64,000 nt of DNA from Gammaproteobacteria bacterium (GCA_018824405.1 JAHJGO010000017.1:1-64000), one strand, 5' to 3'; shown: positions 8,427 through 18,855, numbered from the stretch's first letter. Notes: generated by a model from the letters alone, not told the origin. A program made the numbers and translations.

Positions 8427-9683
8427 TCAGGCAACCTGGGGTTGATCTGCGTAAATCATGAGCGGTTTGCTTTCGCCGTTGACCACGCCATCATCCACCA
8501 CCACCTTGCTGACATTGGACATGGACGGCAAATCATACATGGTATCGAGCAGAGCGTGCTCCAGAATGGAGCGCAATCCGCGAGCACCCGTCTTGCGTGC
8601 CAATGCTTTTTTGGCAATGGCATCCAGTGCATCATCACGGAACTCGAGTTCAACACCTTCCATGGAAAACAGTTTTTGATATTGTTTGGTAAGCGCGTTC
8701 TTGGGTTCGGTCAGGATGCGGATCATGGCAGATTCATCCAGTTCTTCCAGCGTCGCAACGACCGGCAAGCGGCCAACGAACTCCGGAATCAAACCAAACT
8801 TGATCAGATCCTCAGGCTCCACTTCGCGCAATACTTCGCCGATATCCTTGCTGTTATCCTTGCTCTTCACTTCGGCACCAAAACCAATACCGCCCTTTTC
8901 GGAACGGTTACTGATCAACTTTTCCAGGCCACTGAAAGCGCCGCCACAGACAAACAAGATGTTGGTGGTATCCACCTGGACGAATTCCTGATTGGGATGC
9001 TTGCGGCCACCTTGTGGCGGTATAGAAGCCACAGTCCCCTCGATCAGCTTCAGCAGGGCCTGCTGCACACCCTCGCCAGAGACATCGCGGGTAATGGATG
9101 GATTATCTGACTTGCGCGAAATCTTGTCGATTTCATCAATATATACAATACCGCGCTGCGCTTTTTCGATATCGTAATCACATTTCTGCAGCAATTTCTG
9201 AATGATATTTTCGACGTCCTCACCGACATAGCCGGCCTCGGTCAGCGTGGTGGCATCTGCCATGACAAACGGAACATTGAGCAGACGCGCCAGGGTTTGC
9301 GCCAGGAGAGTCTTGCCCGAACCCGTCGGCCCGATCAGCAGAATATTACTCTTTGCCAGCTCAACCTCGTCATTCTTGTTGTGGTTTTTCAGCCGCTTAT
9401 AGTGGTTGTACACTGCCACCGACAGAATACGCTTGGCCTGCGCCTGTCCGATCACGTATTCGTCCAGGATCTGATTGATTTCCTGCGGCACCGGCAAGTC
9501 CTCGGTTCCACCCTTGACGGACTGTTCACCACGGATTTCCTCGCGGATGATGTCGTTGCAAAGGTCTACGCATTCATCGCAGATAAAAACCGAAGGCCCC
9601 GCTATCAGTTTTCGCACCTCGTGCTGGCTCTTGCCGCAGAATGAACAATAGAGCAACTTTTCACTGCCTGAGTCTTTTGCCAT
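8427..9683 (-). CDS. clpX: ATP-dependent Clp protease, ATP-binding subunit ClpX
   Basis: ClpX unfolds tagged proteins and feeds them to ClpP. The N-terminal four-cysteine zinc domain (CSFCGKS...CDECVDLC) is intact. Walker A is [11 protein letters not shown], the pore loop GYVGED, Walker [10 protein letters not shown], and sensor 2 lies in [10 protein letters not shown]. At 418 residues it is the normal length. It lies 39 bp downstream of clpP in the same direction. Confidence 0.98.
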   Translation of the reverse strand: MAKDSGSEKLLYCSFCGKSQHEVRKLIAGPSVFICDECVDLCNDIIREEIRGEQSVKGGTEDLPVPQEINQILDEYVIGQAQAKRILSVAVYNHYKRLKNHNKNDEVELAKSNILLIGPTGSGKTLLAQTLARLLNVPFVMADATTLTEAGYVGEDVENIIQKLLQKCDYDIEKAQRGIVYIDEIDKISRKSDNPSITRDVSGEGVQQALLKLIEGTVASIPPQGGRKHPNQEFVQVDTTNILFVCGGAFSGLEKLISNRSEKGGIGFGAEVKSKDNSKDIGEVLREVEPEDLIKFGLIPEFVGRLPVVATLEELDESAMIRILTEPKNALTKQYQKLFSMEGVELEFRDDALDAIAKKALARKTGARGLRSILEHALLDTMYDLPSMSNVSKVVVDDGVVNGESKPLMIYADQPQVA

Positions 9684-9722
9684 CGTTTCCTAATCCCAAA
9701 TAATCATGCGTTTCAAGCCAAA

Positions 9723-10352
9723 TTAAGCCGCAACTTCAGCTCGATTGACAAGCACTTTATCCACCAGACCGTACTTCACCGACTGCTCCGCACTCATGAA
9801 GTTATCCCGATCGGTATCTTTTTCAATGGCCTTGACAGTCTGACCGGTATGCTTCGCAAGAATCTCGTTAAGTTTCTGACGCAAATAGAGAATTTCCTTG
9901 GCGTGAATCTCGATGTCCGAAGCCTGCCCCTGGAATCCGCCCAGCGGCTGGTGAATCATCATGCGCGAGCTGGGCAGACTGTAACGCTTGCCCGGCGCGC
10001 CCGCCGTCAGCAACAGTGCGCCCATACTGGCCGCCTGGCCTATACACAGCGTTGAGACATCCGGTTTGATGAACTGCATGGTGTCATAGATCGCCATGCC
10101 TGCCGTAACCGAACCACCAGGTGAATTGATATACAGGTAAATATCCTTGTCAGGATTTTCCGATTCCAGAAACAGCAACTGGGCCACGACCAGATTGGCG
10201 CTCATTTCATTGACCGGGCCGACCAGAAAAACCACCCGCTCCTTCAGCAAGCGCGAGTAAATATCGTAGGCACGCTCGCCACGACCACTCTGCTCAATCA
10301 CCATCGGGATATACCCGAGGCTTTGTGGATCCCAATTGCTTATTTCATTCAT
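9723..10352 (-). CDS. clpP: ATP-dependent Clp protease, proteolytic subunit ClpP
   Basis: ClpP is the serine protease barrel of ClpXP. The nucleophile serine sits in [11 protein letters not shown] and the histidine in [13 protein letters not shown]; the conserved glycine-rich [15 protein letters not shown] strand precedes them. The 209 residues match the family. The ATG (10350-10352) directly follows the tig stop (10353), so translation of the two is probably coupled. Confidence 0.98.
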   Translation of the reverse strand: MNEISNWDPQSLGYIPMVIEQSGRGERAYDIYSRLLKERVVFLVGPVNEMSANLVVAQLLFLESENPDKDIYLYINSPGGSVTAGMAIYDTMQFIKPDVSTLCIGQAASMGALLLTAGAPGKRYSLPSSRMMIHQPLGGFQGQASDIEIHAKEILYLRQKLNEILAKHTGQTVKAIEKDTDRDNFMSAEQSVKYGLVDKVLVNRAEVAA

Positions 10353-11651
10353 TTACTTTTTCCCCATCAATTCATCAAAAACGGTCGGCGCATCGACAAC
10401 CTGAGCGCGTGTCAGAACCCATTCGACTACATTACCTTCCAATACCAGGGATTCAATCTCTGCCATCTGCTGCGGATTGGAATAAAAATATTTCACCACC
10501 GAATCTGGATCTTCATAGCTCTGGGCAACTTCTTCGACCTGTGCACGAATCTGCTCCGGTTTGGAATCGAGCTGATTAGATTTGACCGCTTCCGCTAAAA
10601 TCAAGCCCAGAGCAACACGACGTTTTGCCTGGTCACGGTGCAACTCGGGAGACTGCATGCCATCCAGCATCTGCACTCCGTGAGAAACCATGCTCTGGCG
10701 CATTTGTTCCATCAAGCGTTCGATTTCCATTTCAACCAGGGATGTTGGCAAATCCACTTTCGTGGACTCAAGCAACGACTCCATCACCTGGGTTTTCACT
10801 TTTTCTTGCACTCGTTTCTTAACTTCGCGTTCCAGGCTGGCGCGAATTTCATCTCGCATCTTTTCCAGATTACCGTCTTCCACGCCAAGGCTCTTGGCAA
10901 AATCAGCATCAATTTCCGGCAGCTTTGGCTCTTCTACTCCATTCAGGGTCACCTCGAAGGTAACAGCCTTGCCCGCAAGATCCTTTGAGTGATAATCATC
11001 CGGGAAAGTCAGATCGAATTTTTTGTTTTCGCCTGCCTTCATCCCCACAAACTGGCCTTCAAAATCTGGCAGAGTCCGCCCTTCGCCCAGCACCAGGTTA
11101 AACCCCTTGGCCTGACCGCCGGCAAATTCAACGCCATCCAGCATGCCGCGATAATCCACATTCACGCGATCACCTGTTGCTGCCGCCCTGTCGACTGATT
11201 CATAGCCCACTCTCTGCTTGCGCAGGATATCGATTGTTTTATTCACTTCATCGTCGCCAACGGTCACAACCGGGCGTTCGATCTTGCTTGCGCTGATATC
11301 ACCCAGCGTAACCTCGGGGTAAACCTCGAATGTCGCTGTGAACATCATGGATTCGCCTTCACCCTGGTCAGCCTTGGGTTCGATGCGGGGATAGCCGGCA
11401 ACCCTTAACTGGCTAAGCTGTACGGCATCAGAAAAACTCTTCTGTACCGACTCACCCAGCACTTCCTGACGCACTTGACCACCGTGCTGCTGCTCCACCA
11501 TTTTCATGGGGACCTTGCCGGGACGGAACCCTTGCATTTTTACCGTGCGCGCTACTTGCTTTAAACGATTTGCCACATCAGCTTCGAACTTCGCCAGGGA
11601 AACAGCCAGATCGAGTGTTTTTTCCAGCGGATTCACATTTTCCGTTTGCAT
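10353..11651 (-). CDS. tig: Trigger factor, ribosome-associated chaperone and prolyl isomerase
   Basis: Trigger factor binds at the ribosome exit tunnel and folds new chains. The ribosome-docking signature GFRPGKVP is near residue 45. The FKBP-type isomerase domain (GDRVNVDYRGMLDGVEF...LPDFEGQFVGMKAGE) occupies about residues 150-240, and the helical C-terminal chaperone arms follow. I start at MQTENVNPLE (11651), which has AAGGA upstream, rather than at an in-frame codon at 11675. It is the first gene of tig-clpP-clpX. Confidence 0.97.
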   Translation of the reverse strand: MQTENVNPLEKTLDLAVSLAKFEADVANRLKQVARTVKMQGFRPGKVPMKMVEQQHGGQVRQEVLGESVQKSFSDAVQLSQLRVAGYPRIEPKADQGEGESMMFTATFEVYPEVTLGDISASKIERPVVTVGDDEVNKTIDILRKQRVGYESVDRAAATGDRVNVDYRGMLDGVEFAGGQAKGFNLVLGEGRTLPDFEGQFVGMKAGENKKFDLTFPDDYHSKDLAGKAVTFEVTLNGVEEPKLPEIDADFAKSLGVEDGNLEKMRDEIRASLEREVKKRVQEKVKTQVMESLLESTKVDLPTSLVEMEIERLMEQMRQSMVSHGVQMLDGMQSPELHRDQAKRRVALGLILAEAVKSNQLDSKPEQIRAQVEEVAQSYEDPDSVVKYFYSNPQQMAEIESLVLEGNVVEWVLTRAQVVDAPTVFDELMGKK

Positions 11652-11818
11652 CTTCACATTCCTTAAATTAAGCACTTAAAAATTCGGGATTCAACTTTAT
11701 GACGTCGCCTTATCTGGCACACCACAAGCAACACAAAACAAATAATTTTTCATTGTACCATATGCAACCTAATCTCCATGCCACACCGCGCCCATAGCGG
11801 TACAATCCGGATAAAAAC

Positions 11819-11846
11819 TTGATTGTTCTTGAGAATTTGCTAGAAT
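11819..11846 (+). promoter_or_regulatory. Candidate sigma70 promoter of the rpsF operon
   Basis: TTGATT (11819-11824), 16 bases, then TAGAAT (11841-11846). It lies about 65 bp before the rpsF ATG in the divergent gap between tig and rpsF (11652-11912) and reads toward the ribosomal genes. No clear promoter for tig was identified in the same gap. Confidence 0.55.
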
Positions 11847-11912
11847 TACGTGTTTTCCAACCTTGCCTTACCGTCCCGCATGGCGGAAGGCTAAAATCCA
11901 CAAGGAGTGTGC

Positions 11913-12293
11913 ATGCGACATTACGAAATCGTTTTTATCGTCCATCCTGACCAGAGCGAACAGGTTCCGGGCATGGTCGAACGTTACCGCGGCCTGGTGA
12001 CTGCCAAGAGCGGCAACATTCACCGCCTCGAAGACTGGGGCCGCCGCCAGCTGGCTTACCCGATCCAGAAAATTCACAAGGCACACTATGTGCTGATGAA
12101 CATCGAATGCGATCAGGAAACCCTGGACGAACTGGAACACGCTTTCCGCTTCAATGATGCAGTTCTGCGTTACCTCATGGTCAGCATGAAGGAAGCAATG
12201 ACCGCCCCTTCCCCAATGATGAAGGAAGAGAAATCGCGCTCGCTGCAATCCCCGGGCGAAGGCCAGGTCGCTCCTGCTCCTGCCGCGGCATAA
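11913..12293 (+). CDS. rpsF: 30S ribosomal protein S6
   Basis: S6 binds the central 16S rRNA domain with S18. The protein begins [14 protein letters not shown], has the strand [16 protein letters not shown] and a variable C-terminal tail rich in lysine, proline and alanine, for 126 residues in all. ATG 11913 is chosen because AAGGAG lies six bases upstream; a GTG two codons earlier is in frame but badly placed. First gene of rpsF-priB-rpsR-rplI. Confidence 0.98.
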   Translation: MRHYEIVFIVHPDQSEQVPGMVERYRGLVTAKSGNIHRLEDWGRRQLAYPIQKIHKAHYVLMNIECDQETLDELEHAFRFNDAVLRYLMVSMKEAMTAPSPMMKEEKSRSLQSPGEGQVAPAPAAA

Positions 12294-12596
12294 GTGTCTG
12301 GCAACCGGATCGTACTGAACGGCAAAATCCTTACCATCGACCCCCTGCGTTACACGCCCGCAGGCATTCCGGCACTGAACCTGACCCTGGTACACAATTC
12401 CAGACAAGTCGAAGCCGGGATGGAGCGCGAAGTCGAATGCGAAGTTCAGGTCGTAGCAATAGGTGAACTGGCGCAACAAGCAGCCCGCTGCAAAGTGGAA
12501 GATGGCATCCGGATTCAGGGTTTCCTGGCCAGGAAAAGCCGAAAAAGTACACAACTGGTATTGCACGCAAACAAAATCGAACTGTTAGAAATTTAA
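12294..12596 (+). CDS. priB: Primosomal replication protein N (PriB)
   Basis: PriB is a single-stranded-DNA-binding OB-fold protein that helps PriA restart stalled forks. The 100 residues ([19 protein letters not shown]...[18 protein letters not shown]) match the family in length and pattern. The start is GTG, immediately after the rpsF TAA with no spacer, so it depends on translation of rpsF. Placement between rpsF and rpsR is the conserved proteobacterial order. Confidence 0.96.
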   Translation: MSGNRIVLNGKILTIDPLRYTPAGIPALNLTLVHNSRQVEAGMEREVECEVQVVAIGELAQQAARCKVEDGIRIQGFLARKSRKSTQLVLHANKIELLEI

Positions 12597-12609
12597 AGAG
12601 GTAAACAAA

Positions 12610-12837
12610 ATGGCACGTCAAATGTTCCGCCGCAAGCGCTTCTGCCGCTTCACGGTTGAAGGCATCAAGGAAATCGATTACAAGGATGTAGATCTGCTCA
12701 AGGATTTCGTATCCGAAAACGGCAAGATCATTCCGGCCCGCATCACCGGGACCAAAGCCCGCTACCAGCGCCAGCTGGGCACCGCTATCAAGCGCGCCCG
12801 TTTTCTGGCACTGATGCCTTACACTGACCAGCACTAA
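12610..12837 (+). CDS. rpsR: 30S ribosomal protein S18
   Basis: The 75-residue protein is basic and carries the typical RRKRFCRFT and [17 protein letters not shown] segments followed by [19 protein letters not shown]18 pairs with S6 on the small subunit. The ATG has AGAGG upstream. Ten bases separate it from rplI. Confidence 0.98.
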   Translation: MARQMFRRKRFCRFTVEGIKEIDYKDVDLLKDFVSENGKIIPARITGTKARYQRQLGTAIKRARFLALMPYTDQH

Positions 12838-12846
12838 GGAGAAATC

Positions 12847-13296
12847 ATGCAAGTTATTCTTCTGGAAAAACTGGCCAATCTGGGCCAACTGGGTGATGTT
12901 GTCAAAGTCAAGGACGGCTATGGCCGCAACTTCCTGATTCCACAAAAGAAAGCCAAACGCGCAACGCCAGCCAACCTGGCTGAATTTGAAGCCAAGCGTG
13001 CCGAACTGGAAAAAGTTCAGGCTGAAATTCATGCCCAAGCACAAGCCCGTGGCGAGAAAATTAACGGCGTGACTGTGCAGATTGCCCAGAAAGCCGGCGT
13101 GGACGGACGTCTGTTCGGCTCCGTGACAACCAGCGACATTTCGGAAGCACTCAAGGCCCAGGGTCTTGAAGTGGCGAAATCCGAAGTACGTCTGCCCGAT
13201 GGCCCGTTGAAGCAAGTGGGTGACTTCCCTGTGGATCTGTCCCTGCATACCGACGTAACCGCAAGCATTACGGTATCTGTCGTAGCTGCAGCCTGA
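12847..13296 (+). CDS. rplI: 50S ribosomal protein L9
   Basis: L9 has the usual two globular domains joined by a long helix: N-terminal [19 protein letters not shown] with the GYGRNFLIP loop, a central charged helix (residues ~45-75), and a C-terminal rRNA-binding domain. Length is 149 residues. AAGGAG precedes the ATG. A strong terminator follows and closes the operon. Confidence 0.98.
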   Translation: MQVILLEKLANLGQLGDVVKVKDGYGRNFLIPQKKAKRATPANLAEFEAKRAELEKVQAEIHAQAQARGEKINGVTVQIAQKAGVDGRLFGSVTTSDISEALKAQGLEVAKSEVRLPDGPLKQVGDFPVDLSLHTDVTASITVSVVAAA

Positions 13297-13312
13297 TCGC
13301 TTCAGCAAAAAC

Positions 13313-13341
13313 AAAAAAGGGCTGGCGACAGCCCTTTTTTT
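13313..13341 (+). terminator. Rho-independent terminator after rplI
   Basis: AAAAAAGGGCTG and CAGCCCTTTTTT form a 12-bp stem around a GCGA loop, with a T-run. It lies about 17 bp past the rplI stop and about 75 bp before dnaB, which therefore probably has its own promoter. Confidence 0.92.
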
Positions 13342-13414
13342 GTTTCCGCTCCAGTCTTGCCAATTCACCCGCGAACCCGGAAACTTCCGGATTTAGCCTG
13401 AGCAATATCATTCC

Positions 13415-14782
13415 ATGAGCGACGCACAACTCGACGCCATCAAACTCCCACCGCATTCCATTGAAGCGGAACAGTCCGTTCTCGGCGGACTGTTGCTGGA
13501 CAACAGCGCCTGGGACCGGATAGCCGACGTCGTGGCGGAAAGCGATTTCTACCGCCACGACCACCGCCTGATCTTCCGCCACGTTTTCAGATTGCTTGAA
13601 GGCGGCAGGCCCGCAGACGTCATTACAGTATCCGAAGCGCTGGAAATTAGCGCTGAATTGAATAATGCGGGCGGACTGGCCTACCTTGCCGCACTGGCGC
13701 AAAACACCCCAAGCGCATCCAATATCAAGCGCTATGCCGAAATCGTGCGCGACCGCGGAGTCATGCGAAAACTATCCGAAGTCGGAACGGCAATCTCTGA
13801 CAGCGCCTACAATCCGCTGGGCCGCAGCGCCGGGCAATTGCTGGACGAAGCAGAAGCCAAGGTATTTGAAATTGCCGAAGCCAATGCACGCGGAAAGCAA
13901 GGTTTCGTTGAAATCCAGCCCCTGTTGATCCAGGTGGTGGAGCGTATCGACGAACTGTTCCAGCGCGACAACCCCAACGAAGTCACCGGGATTCCCACCG
14001 GCTTTCACGATCTGGACCAGAAAACATCTGGCCTGCAGCCTGGTGACCTGATCATCGTGGCAGGCCGGCCCAGTATGGGAAAGACCGCCTTTTCCATCAA
14101 TATAGGCGAAAACGTCGCGCTGAACACCGGCCTGCCGGTTGCCATTTTCAGCATGGAAATGGGTGGCTCCCAACTGGCCATGCGTATGATCGGTTCAGTG
14201 GGCAAACTGGACCAGCAAAAGATCCGCACTGGCCAGTTGCAGGACGAGGACTGGCTGCGCCTGACCAACGCCGTGGGCAAGCTCAACGACGCGCCGATTC
14301 ACATCGACGAAAGCGGCGCCCTTACCGCGCTAGAACTGAGAGCGCGGGCACGGCGCCTGCATCGCCAGTGCGGCAAGCTGGGCCTGATCATCATCGACTA
14401 TTTGCAGCTCATGAGCGGCAGCGGGGGCGGCGAGAACCGTGCCACGGAAATTTCCGAGATATCCCGCTCGCTCAAGGCGCTGGCAAAAGAACTGGAAGTG
14501 CCAGTCATAGCACTTTCCCAGCTTAACCGCAGTCTCGAACAGCGCCCCAACAAGCGCCCGGTCATGTCCGATCTACGCGAATCCGGCGCTATCGAGCAGG
14601 ATGCAGACGTGATTCTTTTCATCTACCGCGACGAAGTCTACAACCCGGATTCCCCCGAAAAAGGGAGCGCTGAAATTATTATCGGCAAGCAGCGTAACGG
14701 CCCCATCGGCACCGTCAGAATGACCTTCATCGGCGAATATACCCGCTTCGAGAACTACGCCCACGGCGGTGGAGACTACTAA
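13415..14782 (+). CDS. dnaB: Replicative DNA helicase DnaB
   Basis: DnaB is the hexameric 5'-3' helicase of the replication fork. The N-terminal domain (PHSIEAEQSVLGGLLLD) is present. The RecA-like domain has Walker A AGRPSMGKTAF, Walker B LIIIDYLQLM and the DLRESGAIEQDADVI segment. At 455 residues it is standard, with no intein. The ribosome site is weak. It overlaps nothing upstream and is followed after four bases by alr. Confidence 0.98.
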   Translation: MSDAQLDAIKLPPHSIEAEQSVLGGLLLDNSAWDRIADVVAESDFYRHDHRLIFRHVFRLLEGGRPADVITVSEALEISAELNNAGGLAYLAALAQNTPSASNIKRYAEIVRDRGVMRKLSEVGTAISDSAYNPLGRSAGQLLDEAEAKVFEIAEANARGKQGFVEIQPLLIQVVERIDELFQRDNPNEVTGIPTGFHDLDQKTSGLQPGDLIIVAGRPSMGKTAFSINIGENVALNTGLPVAIFSMEMGGSQLAMRMIGSVGKLDQQKIRTGQLQDEDWLRLTNAVGKLNDAPIHIDESGALTALELRARARRLHRQCGKLGLIIIDYLQLMSGSGGGENRATEISEISRSLKALAKELEVPVIALSQLNRSLEQRPNKRPVMSDLRESGAIEQDADVILFIYRDEVYNPDSPEKGSAEIIIGKQRNGPIGTVRMTFIGEYTRFENYAHGGGDY

Positions 14783-14786
14783 GCTT

Positions 14787-15851
14787 ATGTCGCGCCCGAT
14801 TCGTGCCACCGTGAGTCTTTCCGCGCTGCGTCACAATCTGGGCGTTGCCCGCAGGCATGCGCCGCACGCACGCACCATGGCGGTAATCAAGGCCAATGGC
14901 TATGGTCATGGCATGCTGCGGGTAGCAAAGGCGCTGGAAACGGCGGATGGTTTTGCCGTACTTAACCTGGCAGAGGCCATTGCACTGCGTGAAGCAGGCT
15001 TCAGACAGGACATATTGCTGCTGGAAGGGTTTTTCAGTGCAGACGAAGTATCTCTGCTGATCCAACATGGGTTGTCCACGGTAATTCATGCACAGTGGCA
15101 GATTGACGCCTTGACTCAGACACCAGTTTCTTCGCCGATCCAGGTGTGGATCAAAATCAATACCGGAATGAACCGCCTTGGCTTCCAGCCTGAAGACTTT
15201 CCTACAGCACTGCAAAGTCTGCAACAGATGGGCGCGCAGGTCACACTGATGACCCATTTTTCCCGTGCGGACGAAAAGAATTGCATCACGGAGCCGCTGG
15301 CTCTGTTCAACACCATCACTCTTGAATTGCCTTTGCCTCGCAGCCTGTCCAATTCCGCTGCAATACTCAACTACCCGGCGGCCCACGGCGACTGGGTCCG
15401 CCCCGGCATCATGCTTTACGGCGCATCTCCCATGAGCCATCAAAGCGCATCAGCGCTTGGACTCAAGCCCGCCATGACGTTTTTCAGCGAACTCATCGCC
15501 ATACGCGACATTTCGGCCGGAACCGAAGTTGGCTATGGAGGAAGCTTTCGTGCACCATGCGCCATGCACATCGGCACGGTAGCCTGCGGTTACGCCGATG
15601 GCTATCCGCGCCACGCCCCCACTGGCACGCCGGTGCTGATTGACGGGCAGCGCAGCCGCATCATCGGACGGGTTTCGATGGATATGCTGACTGTGGATTT
15701 GAGTGCAATTCCAGATACCCGGATCGGCTCGCCCGTCACCCTGTGGGGCAAAGATCTGCCGGTGGATGAGGTCGCCACGGCCGCGGGCACCATCAGCTAT
15801 GAGTTGCTGTGCGCTGTCGCCGCGCGCGTCCCCATGAGCGAGATCGAATAA
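14787..15851 (+). CDS. alr: Alanine racemase
   Basis: Alr makes D-alanine for peptidoglycan using pyridoxal phosphate. The Schiff-base lysine is in VIKANGYGHG near residue 34, and the second catalytic tyrosine is in VGYGGSF in the C-terminal barrel domain. The 354 residues are normal. Start MSRPIRATVSL at 14787, five bases after the dnaB stop; a longer frame begins inside dnaB and is not preferred. It shares a transcript with dnaB and probably with radA. Confidence 0.96.
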   Translation: MSRPIRATVSLSALRHNLGVARRHAPHARTMAVIKANGYGHGMLRVAKALETADGFAVLNLAEAIALREAGFRQDILLLEGFFSADEVSLLIQHGLSTVIHAQWQIDALTQTPVSSPIQVWIKINTGMNRLGFQPEDFPTALQSLQQMGAQVTLMTHFSRADEKNCITEPLALFNTITLELPLPRSLSNSAAILNYPAAHGDWVRPGIMLYGASPMSHQSASALGLKPAMTFFSELIAIRDISAGTEVGYGGSFRAPCAMHIGTVACGYADGYPRHAPTGTPVLIDGQRSRIIGRVSMDMLTVDLSAIPDTRIGSPVTLWGKDLPVDEVATAAGTISYELLCAVAARVPMSEIE

Positions 15852-15853
15852 TC

Positions 15854-17209
15854 ATGGCCAAAGCCAAATCCATCTACACCTGCACCGAATGCGGCGGCCA
15901 GTCGCCCAAGTGGCAGGGCCAGTGCCCGCACTGCACGGCATGGAACACATTGGTCGAAACTGTCGCGGAAAGTGCTGCGGGCAATCGCTACAACGCCCTG
16001 GCTGTAACCAGCAAGGTGCAGAGCCTGAGCGAAGTCGAGGCCCAGGAAGTGCCGCGAGATCCGACCGGCATCGCAGAATTCGACCGGGTGCTGGGCGGCG
16101 GACTGGTGCAGGGTGCCGTAGTGCTGATCGGCGGCGACCCGGGCATCGGGAAATCCACCTTGTTGCTGCAAGCCCTGTGCCATCTGAGTTCCAAGCATCA
16201 GGTACTCTACGTCAGCGGCGAGGAATCCGCACAGCAGATCGCCTCGCGCGCCAAACGTCTCGCGCTGGAAGCCAGATCCGTCCAGTTGCTGGCAGAAATC
16301 AGCCTGGAAAAAATTCTTTCCACCCTGGCTGCGAACAAACCAGCAGTAGCCGTGATTGACTCGATCCAGACCGTTTACTCCGAAGCACTGCAATCCGCCC
16401 CCGGCAGTGTGGCGCAGGTACGCGAGTGCGCAGCCCAACTGACGCGCTTCGCCAAGCAATCCGGCACGGCCGTGATCCTGGTCGGCCACGTCACCAAGGA
16501 AGGCGCCCTGGCAGGTCCAAGAGTGCTGGAGCACATCGTCGACACCGTGCTTTATTTCGAAGGCGACAGCAATTCCAGTTTCCGCCTGGTGCGCGCTTTC
16601 AAGAACCGCTTTGGCGCGGTCAACGAACTGGGTGTCTTTGCCATGACCGAAAAAGGGCTGCGCGAGGTCAGTAATCCATCGGCACTATTCCTCTCCCATC
16701 ACGGGCAGGATGTTGCTGGATCGTGCGTCATGGTCACGCAGGAAGGCACGCGGCCACTGCTGGTGGAAATTCAGGCACTGGTGGACGAAGCCCATGCGCC
16801 CAACCCGCGCCGCCTGTCGGTGGGGCTGGAGCAGAACCGCCTGGCCATGCTGCTTGCGGTGCTGCACCGTCATGCGGGAATAGCCTGTTTCGATCAGGAT
16901 GTATTTGTCAACGCCGTGGGTGGGGTCAAGATCACCGAACCGGCGGCGGATCTGGCTGTGCTGCTGGCGATTGTGTCTTCGCTCAGGAACCGGCCACTGC
17001 CGGGCAAGCTGGTGGTGTTCGGCGAAATCGGTCTGGCTGGCGAAATCCGCCCGGTACAGCGCGGACAGGAACGTCTCAAGGAAGCCGCCAAGCTGGGCTT
17101 CACTCACGCGGTCGTCCCAAAAGGCAACAAACCCAAACATGCGATTGCCGGCATGGAGATTACCGCTGTTGAACGGCTGGAACAGGCCGTCGATTATTGC
17201 CGGGGCTAA
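15854..17209 (+). CDS. radA: DNA repair and recombination protein RadA
   Basis: RadA is a RecA-like branch-migration ATPase. The order is complete: zinc finger CTECGGQSPKWQGQCPHC, Walker A GGDPGIGKSTLL, the RadA-specific KNRFG motif in AFKNRFGAVNELG, and a Lon-protease-like C-terminal domain (from about residue 290). I start at MAKAKSIYTC (15854), three bases after the alr stop. Length is 451 residues. Confidence 0.97.
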   Translation: MAKAKSIYTCTECGGQSPKWQGQCPHCTAWNTLVETVAESAAGNRYNALAVTSKVQSLSEVEAQEVPRDPTGIAEFDRVLGGGLVQGAVVLIGGDPGIGKSTLLLQALCHLSSKHQVLYVSGEESAQQIASRAKRLALEARSVQLLAEISLEKILSTLAANKPAVAVIDSIQTVYSEALQSAPGSVAQVRECAAQLTRFAKQSGTAVILVGHVTKEGALAGPRVLEHIVDTVLYFEGDSNSSFRLVRAFKNRFGAVNELGVFAMTEKGLREVSNPSALFLSHHGQDVAGSCVMVTQEGTRPLLVEIQALVDEAHAPNPRRLSVGLEQNRLAMLLAVLHRHAGIACFDQDVFVNAVGGVKITEPAADLAVLLAIVSSLRNRPLPGKLVVFGEIGLAGEIRPVQRGQERLKEAAKLGFTHAVVPKGNKPKHAIAGMEITAVERLEQAVDYCRG

Positions 17210-17211
17210 AA

Positions 17212-17982
17212 ATGACTACCAACACGTTCACTTGGGAGTTCGCCGGCGCCACCGACACTGGTCGCGTCAGGCCAGGTAACGAAGATGCCATAGTATGGAA
17301 CGCTGATTCCGGCCTGGCTTTGCTTGCCGACGGCATGGGCGGGTACGAGGGTGGAGAAATCGCCAGCAACCTGGCCATCAAAACGGCTCTTGAATCCTTT
17401 GGAAAACCCCTCGCACCGCACTGGCGCGAAGCCGAATGGGCCCAGAAAGTCAGTGACCCCATATTGAAGCTCTACGCGGCTGTCAGCGAGGCCAACCAAA
17501 GCGTGCATGCCACCGCGCTCAAACAGACTCGCTACGAAGGCATGGGCACCACTTTTCTGGCCGCCTATTTTCACGACAACCGGGTCACGCTGGCCCATAT
17601 TGGAGATTCACGCATTTATCTATGGCGCAATCGCGCCTTGAAACAGCTCACTGTAGATCACACCATGATCCAGGAGCGCCTCCAGAACGGGGAAATCACG
17701 GCTGCGGAAGCTGCATCCGACACTTACCGTGGTGTATTGACGCGCGCTCTGGGCGTGGATCCTGTGGTGGAAGTAGACATGCGCGAGGTCACCATCCAGG
17801 CCGGGGATATTTTTCTGCTGTGTTCTGACGGATGTTACGATATGCTCGCTTACGATGAAATGATTGCCATCATGAACGCCTGCCAGGAAGATCCGCAGCA
17901 ACTGGTTCGATTACTGGTGCGGCAAGCAAACGAAAACGGCGGTTATGACAATATTTCGGCCGTTGTGGTGCGTATTGGGTAG
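17212..17982 (+). CDS. PP2C-family Ser/Thr protein phosphatase, first copy
   Basis: This Mg/Mn-dependent phosphatase removes phosphate from Ser/Thr. The metal-binding motifs are all visible: RPGNEDA, ADGMGGYEGGE, GMGTTFLA, AHIGDSRIYLW, CSDGCYDML and DNISAVVV. At 256 residues it is a single-domain, cytoplasmic enzyme of the PppA/PrpC type. It starts two bases after the radA stop and is followed after 17 bp by an FHA protein. A second, related PP2C+FHA pair lies at 21347-22879. Its likely opponent is the kinase at 19847-21181. Confidence 0.93.
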   Translation: MTTNTFTWEFAGATDTGRVRPGNEDAIVWNADSGLALLADGMGGYEGGEIASNLAIKTALESFGKPLAPHWREAEWAQKVSDPILKLYAAVSEANQSVHATALKQTRYEGMGTTFLAAYFHDNRVTLAHIGDSRIYLWRNRALKQLTVDHTMIQERLQNGEITAAEAASDTYRGVLTRALGVDPVVEVDMREVTIQAGDIFLLCSDGCYDMLAYDEMIAIMNACQEDPQQLVRLLVRQANENGGYDNISAVVVRIG

Positions 17983-17999
17983 GAATTAGGACTCGTTTT

Positions 18000-18737
18000 A
18001 TGTCTAAACTGGTTTTACAGGGAGAACGCGGTCCTGCCAAGGAGTTTGCACTCGACCACGAACGTGTCACGATCGGGCGCAAGGCGAATAGCGATATCCA
18101 TCTTGATGACTCTGCGGTGAGCGGGAATCACGCCGTCATCATCACTCTGGGCAGTGATTCCTTTCTGGAAGATCTGGAGAGTACCAATGGCACCAAGGTC
18201 AATCAGAGCAGTATCCACAAATACGTACTTCAGGATGGCGACGAAATCCGTATCGCCCACTTTACCTTCACCTTTGTCAGCGAGGCGCTGGAAGCCAGCG
18301 CACCGGGCAAAACCATTTCAGCAACGCCAAGAACAGAGATTGCAACCACGCCTCACGCCGTCGCGCTGGATGGGGTCACCACAATGCCAGGATTGAGCAA
18401 GCTCAATTCCATCACCAATCTGGGCGTACCAACCCAGAGCGATATCTTCGGAAGCAATGAAGATAACCAAAGCAGCAGTCTCGCGCATGGCATCCTGAAA
18501 ATCACCACCGGCCTGGGCGCCGGACAGACGCTGGAATTGTCCAGACCTGTCACCACACTGGGCAAGCCCGGGATTCAGGTTGCCGCCATTACATTGCGTG
18601 ACGGCCAGTATTATCTCGGGCTGGTTGAGGGCTCGGATCTGCCTCTGATCAATAAAAATGAAATCAAGACACTCCCCTGCAAACTCCAGTCCGGTGATGT
18701 CATCGGTATCGCTGGTGTCGAACTGGAGTTCTCCTGA
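18000..18737 (+). CDS. FHA-domain phosphothreonine-binding protein, first copy
   Basis: The N-terminal FHA domain (residues ~5-95) has IGRKANSDIHLDD, the SGNHAVI core and STNGTKVN, the residues that read phosphothreonine. A linker follows and then a second, weaker FHA-like fold from about residue 165 (GAGQTLELSRPVTTLGKPG). The same two-part plan is found in the second copy at 22172. No membrane segment is seen. AGGA precedes the ATG. Known partners of such proteins are targets of the nearby kinase. Confidence 0.88.
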   Translation: MSKLVLQGERGPAKEFALDHERVTIGRKANSDIHLDDSAVSGNHAVIITLGSDSFLEDLESTNGTKVNQSSIHKYVLQDGDEIRIAHFTFTFVSEALEASAPGKTISATPRTEIATTPHAVALDGVTTMPGLSKLNSITNLGVPTQSDIFGSNEDNQSSSLAHGILKITTGLGAGQTLELSRPVTTLGKPGIQVAAITLRDGQYYLGLVEGSDLPLINKNEIKTLPCKLQSGDVIGIAGVELEFS

Positions 18738-18855
18738 AAGAATAAACTGTCCGCGTTTGAATTTGTCGCACAGGCAAGTGAAGCTGCCAGCCAGGCACCG
18801 AATATTCCTCTTGCTTCATTCACCCAAAATATTTAATAGGAAAGTGACCCAACTC

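Noticed and set aside
12331-13368. 345-codon minus-strand frame across priB, rpsR and rplI
   Set aside because: It crosses three confident ribosomal/replication genes and has no recognisable domain.
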